Source of the DNA: Desulfobacteraceae bacterium 4572_130
GTDB lineage: Bacteria > Desulfobacterota > Desulfobacteria > Desulfobacterales > Desulfobacteraceae
Assembly (NCBI GenBank): GCA_002084425.1
Contig: NBLN01000011.1
Location: 62,001 to 126,000 of the forward strand
Length of the DNA stretch: 64,000 bases
Direction of reading: 5' to 3'
Shown: one piece after another, positions 59,878 to 64,000 of the stretch
Layout of the letters: every line of letters begins with the position of its first letter
Numbering within the stretch: the first letter of the stretch is position 1
Program-made: the position numbers and the translations under genes
Notes under the pieces: generated by a model
Database searches by the model: none
Seen by the model: only the letters and a program-made list of their open reading frames with translations
What the model was told of the DNA's origin: nothing

Positions 59878-60645
59878 ATGTTTAATTTTTCAACTGATGG
59901 TATTTTATTAAGAAAAATAGAATATGGTGATTATGATTTTATAATCACTTATTTTACACGCTCTATGGGTAAAATTATTGTTATTGCAAAAAACGCAAAA
60001 AAAAGTGTAAAGCGTTTTGCAGGTTCCCTTGATTTGTTTTCTGTTATGAATATTCAGTGTGTTATACCAAAAAGAAAAAATTCTTTTCCAGTTCTTTTTA
60101 ATGTTGACCTTGATAATTCTTTTACAAAAATAAGAACTAATACTATTAAAACAGGGTATGCAAGTTATTGGGTTGAACTTATTAATTCATGGATGAAACA
60201 GGGCAAAAAACAAATAGATGTTTATAATCTTCTTTTGTATGTTCTTGATGCACTTAATTCAGGCATAATTAAAAAAGAGGTTTTAAGTCTTTTATTTCAA
60301 ATTAAATTTATGAGTATTTCAGGATTTACTCCTAATATTATTTGTTGTGGTAAATGTTTAACTCCCCTTGATAAAATAATGCAGCAAAACATATTATTTG
60401 ATTTGATTGAAGGAAAACTTGTTTGTGATAAATGCAAAAAAAATAAAAAAAATGGAATAATTGTTTCTAAGGGAACACTAAAGCAGCTTTTTTGGATTAA
60501 TAATAAAAATATTAAAAAATCTGAAATAATAAAGTTTCCAGATTTTGCTATTAAAGAAGGTGAAAAACTTCTTGAATCATTTATTCCATGTCATCTAGAA
60601 AAAGAGATTAAAAGTCTTATTTTTTTAAAAAGGATAAGAAAATAA
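59878..60645 (+). CDS. recO: DNA repair protein RecO
   Basis: This is a 255-aa protein. An N-terminal OB fold (DGILLRKIEYGDYDFIITYFTRSMGKIIVIAKNAKK) leads to a helical middle part (VLSLLFQIKFMSISGFTPNIICCGKC). A four-cysteine zinc site, CCGKC and CDKCKKN, is followed by SKGTLKQLFW. RecO loads RecA with RecR on SSB-coated DNA. The length and the LFQIKFMSxxGFxP pattern match the family. AAGG precedes the ATG. Confidence 0.9.
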   Translation: MFNFSTDGILLRKIEYGDYDFIITYFTRSMGKIIVIAKNAKKSVKRFAGSLDLFSVMNIQCVIPKRKNSFPVLFNVDLDNSFTKIRTNTIKTGYASYWVELINSWMKQGKKQIDVYNLLLYVLDALNSGIIKKEVLSLLFQIKFMSISGFTPNIICCGKCLTPLDKIMQQNILFDLIEGKLVCDKCKKNKKNGIIVSKGTLKQLFWINNKNIKKSEIIKFPDFAIKEGEKLLESFIPCHLEKEIKSLIFLKRIRK

Positions 60646-60688
60646 TTAAAATAAATATATTAATATAATTTAATAAGGAGATTTTTTT

Positions 60689-62143
60689 ATGTCAGTGCCA
60701 ATTATGAAAAATTATATCAATGATGAATGGGTTCAATCTAATTCTAAAGTTTTTGGTGATGTTTTTAATCCAGCAAAAGGTGAAAAAATTGCTGAGGTTG
60801 CTTTTGGAACTAACCAAGATGTAAATACAGCAGTTCAAGCAGCAAAGGCTGCCTTTCCAGAATGGCGGGAAACTCCAGCACTTACCAGAGCAAGATATTT
60901 ATTTCGTTTAAAGGAAGCTTTTGAGGAAAATTTTGAAGATATTGCACGCACCTTAACAAGTGAACAAGGCAAAATTATAGATGAAGCAAGGGGTGAAGTA
61001 AGACGCATGATTGAAAATGTGGAACATGCAACTGGTATAACAACCCTGGGGTGTGGTTATAGTTTTGAAGATATTGCAACAAAAATTGATTGTGTTGGAT
61101 ATCGTCAGCCCATAGGTGTTTTTGCAGCAATAGTTCCCTTTAATTTTCCTGCTATGGTGCCATGGTGGTTCCTGCCCTATGCTCTAGTTACTGGTAATAC
61201 CTATGTTGTAAAACCTTCTGAACAAGTTCCTATGACTCAAACTAAAATATTTGAAATTATTGAAGAAGTTGGTTTTCCAAAAGGTGTTATTAATATGGTT
61301 CATGGGTCAAGAGATGTTGTTAATGCTTTATTGGATCATAAAGATATTGAGGGCATATCTTTTGTTGGAGCAACTCCAACTGCAAAATATATTTATGAGC
61401 GGTGTGGTGCAACTGGTAAAAGATGTCAAGCTTTAGGTGGAGCTAAAAATGTTGTAGGAGTTATGCCGGATGCTTTTTTATCTGAAACTATTTCTAATGC
61501 TGTTGCTTCATTTTATGGTTGTTCAGGACAGCGTTGTCTGGCTGGATCAATTCTTGCCCCTGTTGGTGATATAGCAGATGAAGTTGTTAAACAATTTCTT
61601 AATGCTGCAAAAAAGATAAAAGTTGGTAATGGACTAGATGAAAATACAGGAATGGGACCTGTTGCAGGAAAAGTACATCAGGAAAGAATTCTTGATTATA
61701 TAGAAAAGGGTATTGCTGAAGGTGCAAAACTTATTCTTGATGGAAGAAATTGTAAAGTAGAAGGTTATCCAGATGGCTATTATGTAGGACCAACTATTTT
61801 TGATAATGTTACTCCAGATATGGCTATTGCAACAGATGAAATATTTGGGCCTGTAGTAAGTATTATTCGTTGTAAAGATCTAGATGAAGTCATTAATCTG
61901 ATTAATACCAGAGACTTTGCTAATGCAACTTCAATTTATACACAAAATGGATCAGTTGTAAGGGAGTTTAAATATAGAGTTAAACCAAGTATGGTTGGTA
62001 TTAATATTGGAATTGCAGCTCCAATGAGCTTTTTTCCCTTTGGTGGTTCAGGCAATTCCTTTTTTGGAGATATTAAGGGACATGGTCAGGAAATTTTTCA
62101 TTTCTTTACTGATACTAAAGTTGTTATTGAACGCTGGTTCTAG
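60689..62143 (+). CDS. mmsA: Methylmalonate-semialdehyde dehydrogenase-type ALDH (CoA-acylating)
   Basis: This 484-aa aldehyde dehydrogenase shows KNYINDEWVQS at the start, PFNFPAMVPWWFLPYALVTGNTYVVKPSEQVP for cofactor binding, SFVGATPTAKYIYERC, and catalytic Cys near residue 283 in GCSGQRCLAG. VGINIGIAAPMSFFPFGGSGNSFFGD is a hallmark of the methylmalonate-semialdehyde dehydrogenase branch, which makes propionyl- or acetyl-CoA from (methyl)malonate semialdehyde. A class III aminotransferase stands downstream, fitting beta-alanine or 3-aminoisobutyrate breakdown. Strong AAGGAG site. Confidence 0.88.
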   Translation: MSVPIMKNYINDEWVQSNSKVFGDVFNPAKGEKIAEVAFGTNQDVNTAVQAAKAAFPEWRETPALTRARYLFRLKEAFEENFEDIARTLTSEQGKIIDEARGEVRRMIENVEHATGITTLGCGYSFEDIATKIDCVGYRQPIGVFAAIVPFNFPAMVPWWFLPYALVTGNTYVVKPSEQVPMTQTKIFEIIEEVGFPKGVINMVHGSRDVVNALLDHKDIEGISFVGATPTAKYIYERCGATGKRCQALGGAKNVVGVMPDAFLSETISNAVASFYGCSGQRCLAGSILAPVGDIADEVVKQFLNAAKKIKVGNGLDENTGMGPVAGKVHQERILDYIEKGIAEGAKLILDGRNCKVEGYPDGYYVGPTIFDNVTPDMAIATDEIFGPVVSIIRCKDLDEVINLINTRDFANATSIYTQNGSVVREFKYRVKPSMVGINIGIAAPMSFFPFGGSGNSFFGDIKGHGQEIFHFFTDTKVVIERWF

Positions 62144-62160
62144 TTCTAAATAATGGCATT

Positions 62161-62317
62161 GTAAAAATTCTCCATCTACTTTGTTCTAGTATTTTTTTAA
62201 GATTTTAAAATACTATCAGCCTTAATAAAGCAAGAACATAAGAAAAATATAGAATATAAAAAGCAGAAAAATGTTTTTATACTTGAAAAAATATTAAGCT
62301 TTGTAGATGGAGTTTAC
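62161..62317. repeat. 157-bp element bounded by inverted repeat
   Basis: CTCCATCTAC (62170-62179) is a perfect inverted repeat of GTAGATGGAG (62303-62312). The pairing extends outwards by GTAAA/TTTAC after a 4-nt bulge. A related left-arm sequence (ATCTACCTTGTTCTAATTT) recurs at about 63414, behind the second small gene, hinting at a dispersed element. Confidence 0.55.
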
Positions 62318-62387
62318 CACGATATCATATATATTTTCTCACAAAAATTCATTTCCTATTATCTAATAAAAACATAAAAAGTCATAT

Positions 62388-62957
62388 ATGAATTTCAAAG
62401 ACAAAGAAGAAAAATTAGGAACAAGAATGGAAATGTATGTGGAACAATTCAAGCAATCCTATGAAATGATTCGTCATCAACAGATGGTCAGAGATAATAT
62501 TTTCAAATGGTATTGTACAATGTTAATAGCAGTTTATGGATATATGGGATTCATATGCTTTGATCCAAAAATTGAAATAAAATCTATAATTATTTTAATT
62601 ATATCCTTGGTAATAGTTTGCATTGGATTTACTGTTTGTGAATTTTTTGGAAGACTTTATAAAATCAGAAATAATTATCATAAAATAAATTGCAAATTGC
62701 GTTTAGAATTAATAAAAAATCAAAAATTATGGGAATTTATTCAAAAGTATGACTATCCTGAACTTAATAAAGAATGTGAAGACGAAAATGGTAAAGGATA
62801 TAAGGACAAAAATGATAAAGAAGATGAGGATAAAAATTCTTATAAGAAAAAATCCACTACTAATACTTATAAAATATTGGTTTCAATAACAATTTTTATA
62901 AATATATGCATTGGTATTGTTTCAATGATTTTTTGCTGGATAAAATTAGCCATGTAA
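62388..62957 (+). CDS. Hypothetical membrane protein, three hydrophobic segments
   Basis: This is a 189-aa protein. An N-terminal amphipathic helix (MEMYVEQFKQSYEMIRHQQMVRDN) precedes two close membrane segments (about 44-60 and 67-88), a cytoplasmic helix, a very acidic/lysine-rich linker (DENGKGYKDKNDKEDEDK), and a third segment near the C-terminus (165-185). The helix-TM-TM layout recalls SLATT-type membrane effectors, but no motif confirms it. No clear ribosome binding site precedes it. It lies 37 bp upstream of the next small gene and may be co-transcribed. Confidence 0.55.
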   Translation: MNFKDKEEKLGTRMEMYVEQFKQSYEMIRHQQMVRDNIFKWYCTMLIAVYGYMGFICFDPKIEIKSIIILIISLVIVCIGFTVCEFFGRLYKIRNNYHKINCKLRLELIKNQKLWEFIQKYDYPELNKECEDENGKGYKDKNDKEDEDKNSYKKKSTTNTYKILVSITIFINICIGIVSMIFCWIKLAM

Positions 62958-62994
62958 TATGCTAAAATTCTTAAAAAAAAAGGAGGAAAAACAT

Positions 62995-63411
62995 ATGGCA
63001 TTAACCAATTTTGGAAGTATTCTTAAATTTGCCGAAGAAATGGAAATTCATGATAATGAATTTTATAAAACTCAGGCACTGGATTCAAAATATAGTCAAT
63101 ATAAGGAAATATTTGAAGATTGTGCCAAAGTATGTGAAAAAAATAAAAAATTGATTTTGCGTATTAGAAGGGAAAATATTACAGAAATGATTTTAGAGCC
63201 TGTAAATGGTTTAAATTCTTCTGAATTTGAACTTAAGCTTAAAACAGGTGATAATGTAGTTATTGAAAATGCACTTAAAATAGAAAACAGAGCTAAAAAT
63301 TATTATTTAAAAGCTGCTGAAAAAATTAAGGCTCAACTTGAAGTTTCCCGTGGTTTAAAACAGGCTGCTAAGAAGCGTTCAAAATCCATTAAAAAACTAA
63401 TGGCTGCGTAA
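62995..63411 (+). CDS. Ferritin/rubrerythrin-like helical protein, unknown function
   Basis: This is a 138-aa all-helical protein. Two long helix pairs, FGSILKFAEEMEIHDNEFYKTQA and VIENALKIENRAKNYYLKAAEKI, with E and E-x-x-H/N-x-x-Y patterns, suggest a rubrerythrin-like four-helix fold. The metal ligands are incomplete: the second pair has Asn where His is expected. A basic tail (AAKKRSKSIKKLMAA) follows. ATG 62995 has a perfect AAGGAGG. It precedes the aminotransferase by 90 bp. Confidence 0.6.
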   Translation: MALTNFGSILKFAEEMEIHDNEFYKTQALDSKYSQYKEIFEDCAKVCEKNKKLILRIRRENITEMILEPVNGLNSSEFELKLKTGDNVVIENALKIENRAKNYYLKAAEKIKAQLEVSRGLKQAAKKRSKSIKKLMAA

Positions 63412-63501
63412 AAATCTACCTTGTTCTAATTTTTTTATGTTCTTAATTAAAAATACACATGCGTGTTCATTATATTATGTCATTATAAGGAGTAATTATA
63501 A

Positions 63502-64000
63502 ATGAGTAAAATAGAGAATAGAATTAAAGAATTAACTGATCATACCTTTGGAACATGGGCAAGGCAAAAAGCTTGGTCACTTCCCAAGATGATTGTTGAT
63601 GCCCAGGGCGTTTATATGTATGATGACCAAGGTAAATCCTACCTTGATTTTACTTCCCAACTTATGTGCTCTAATCTGGGGCATAAAAATAAAGCTGTTA
63701 TTGAAGCAATTATAAAACAAGCTGAAAAAATGCCTTATATTGCTCCAGGTTTTGTTACTGAAACCTCAATACAGGCTGTTAAAGCTTTACAAACAGTTAT
63801 GCCAAAGGGTTTATCTAAATTTTTCTTTTCCAGCAGTGGAGCTGCTGCTAATGAAGCTGCTCTAAAATTTATCAGACAATCCATGGCTCCAGCCTATAAA
63901 ATAGTTTCCCGTTATCATTCCTATCATGGGGCAACTGTGGGTGCAATGTCTTTTACTGGTGATCCAAGGCGTTGGCCTTCAGAGCAGGCAAGATGTACAG
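63502..64000 (+). CDS. Class III aminotransferase (omega-amino acid type), cut by window end
   Basis: The first 166 codons of a PLP enzyme, starting at ATG 63502 behind AAGGAG. It shows GTWARQKAWSLPKMIVDAQGVYMYD, YLDFTSQLMCSNLGHKN, FSSSGAAANEAALKFIRQ (PLP phosphate loop) and RYHSYHGATVGAMSFTGD, the class III aminotransferase pattern. The Schiff-base lysine lies beyond the window. Together with the MmsA-type dehydrogenase upstream it may convert beta-alanine, taurine-like or 3-aminoisobutyrate substrates to semialdehydes. No damage is seen. Confidence 0.85.
   Translation, partial: MSKIENRIKELTDHTFGTWARQKAWSLPKMIVDAQGVYMYDDQGKSYLDFTSQLMCSNLGHKNKAVIEAIIKQAEKMPYIAPGFVTETSIQAVKALQTVMPKGLSKFFFSSSGAAANEAALKFIRQSMAPAYKIVSRYHSYHGATVGAMSFTGDPRRWPSEQARCT

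Overview
The window is a strongly AT-rich bacterial chromosome segment. Its gene content points to the Desulfobacterota/Deltaproteobacteria: a dcw cluster in the order mraZ-rsmH-ftsL-ftsI-murE-murF-mraY-murD-ftsW-murG-murC-murB-ftsQ-ftsA-ftsZ without ddl, SurA-type foldases behind mfd, and a B12-binding radical SAM protein. AT-richness, many dispersed short repeats and large AAA-ATPase/nuclease-like ORFs suggest a repeat-rich, sulfate-reducer-like genome. The species level is inference only.

Layout. 1-4.4 kb is an accessory stretch of toxin-antitoxin modules (VapBC, BrnTA, a RelB/YafQ pair with a nonsense-mutated toxin) and conserved small ORFs. They are separated by structured DNA and two ~0.65-kb direct repeats, a cassette-like arrangement. 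It ends abruptly inside a truncated, frameshifted yqeB remnant at 4.4-4.8 kb, which is followed by an intact molybdopterin-binding protein. 6-11.4 kb holds a thiolase-family enzyme, an AAA-ATPase/PD-(D/E)XK-like protein, a saccharopine-dehydrogenase-like protein and a class III aminotransferase, then a dead DUF4143-type ATPase fragment. 12-17 kb holds cinA, an alpha/beta hydrolase, an RlmD/TrmA-type methyltransferase, a Nudix hydrolase and a coiled-coil nuclease-like protein. 17.2-35 kb is the complete dcw cell-wall and division cluster, with a dispersed ~90-bp repeat inserted at several intergenic points. 35.4-38.6 kb holds a radical SAM protein and larB.

38.8-52.3 kb is the most interesting part. 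A ParM/StbA-like actin lies upstream of, and divergent from, an operon that encodes a CorA-family membrane protein followed by Cmr1, Cas10/Cmr2 (no HD domain, GGDD cyclase motif present), Cmr3, Cmr4, Cmr5 and Cmr6. Downstream the CRISPR locus is split: two arrays, each with its own near-identical leader, plus a decayed third one. Their 3' ends are marked by the same 20-bp perfect palindrome, and MazEF-like and HicAB modules lie between them. Cas6 closes the locus. Cas1 and Cas2 are absent from the window. The architecture resembles type III-B systems in which Cas10 makes a nucleotide messenger (SAM-AMP in Bacteroides fragilis) that acts on a CorA effector, but no messenger-degrading enzyme is visible here.

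52.6-64 kb is mostly housekeeping: tRNA-Thr(CGU), mfd, two SurA-like proteins, mgtE, recO, a methylmalonate-semialdehyde-type dehydrogenase, two small unknown proteins, and a class III aminotransferase cut by the window edge. The dehydrogenase and the last aminotransferase could act together in beta-alanine or related omega-amino-acid breakdown.
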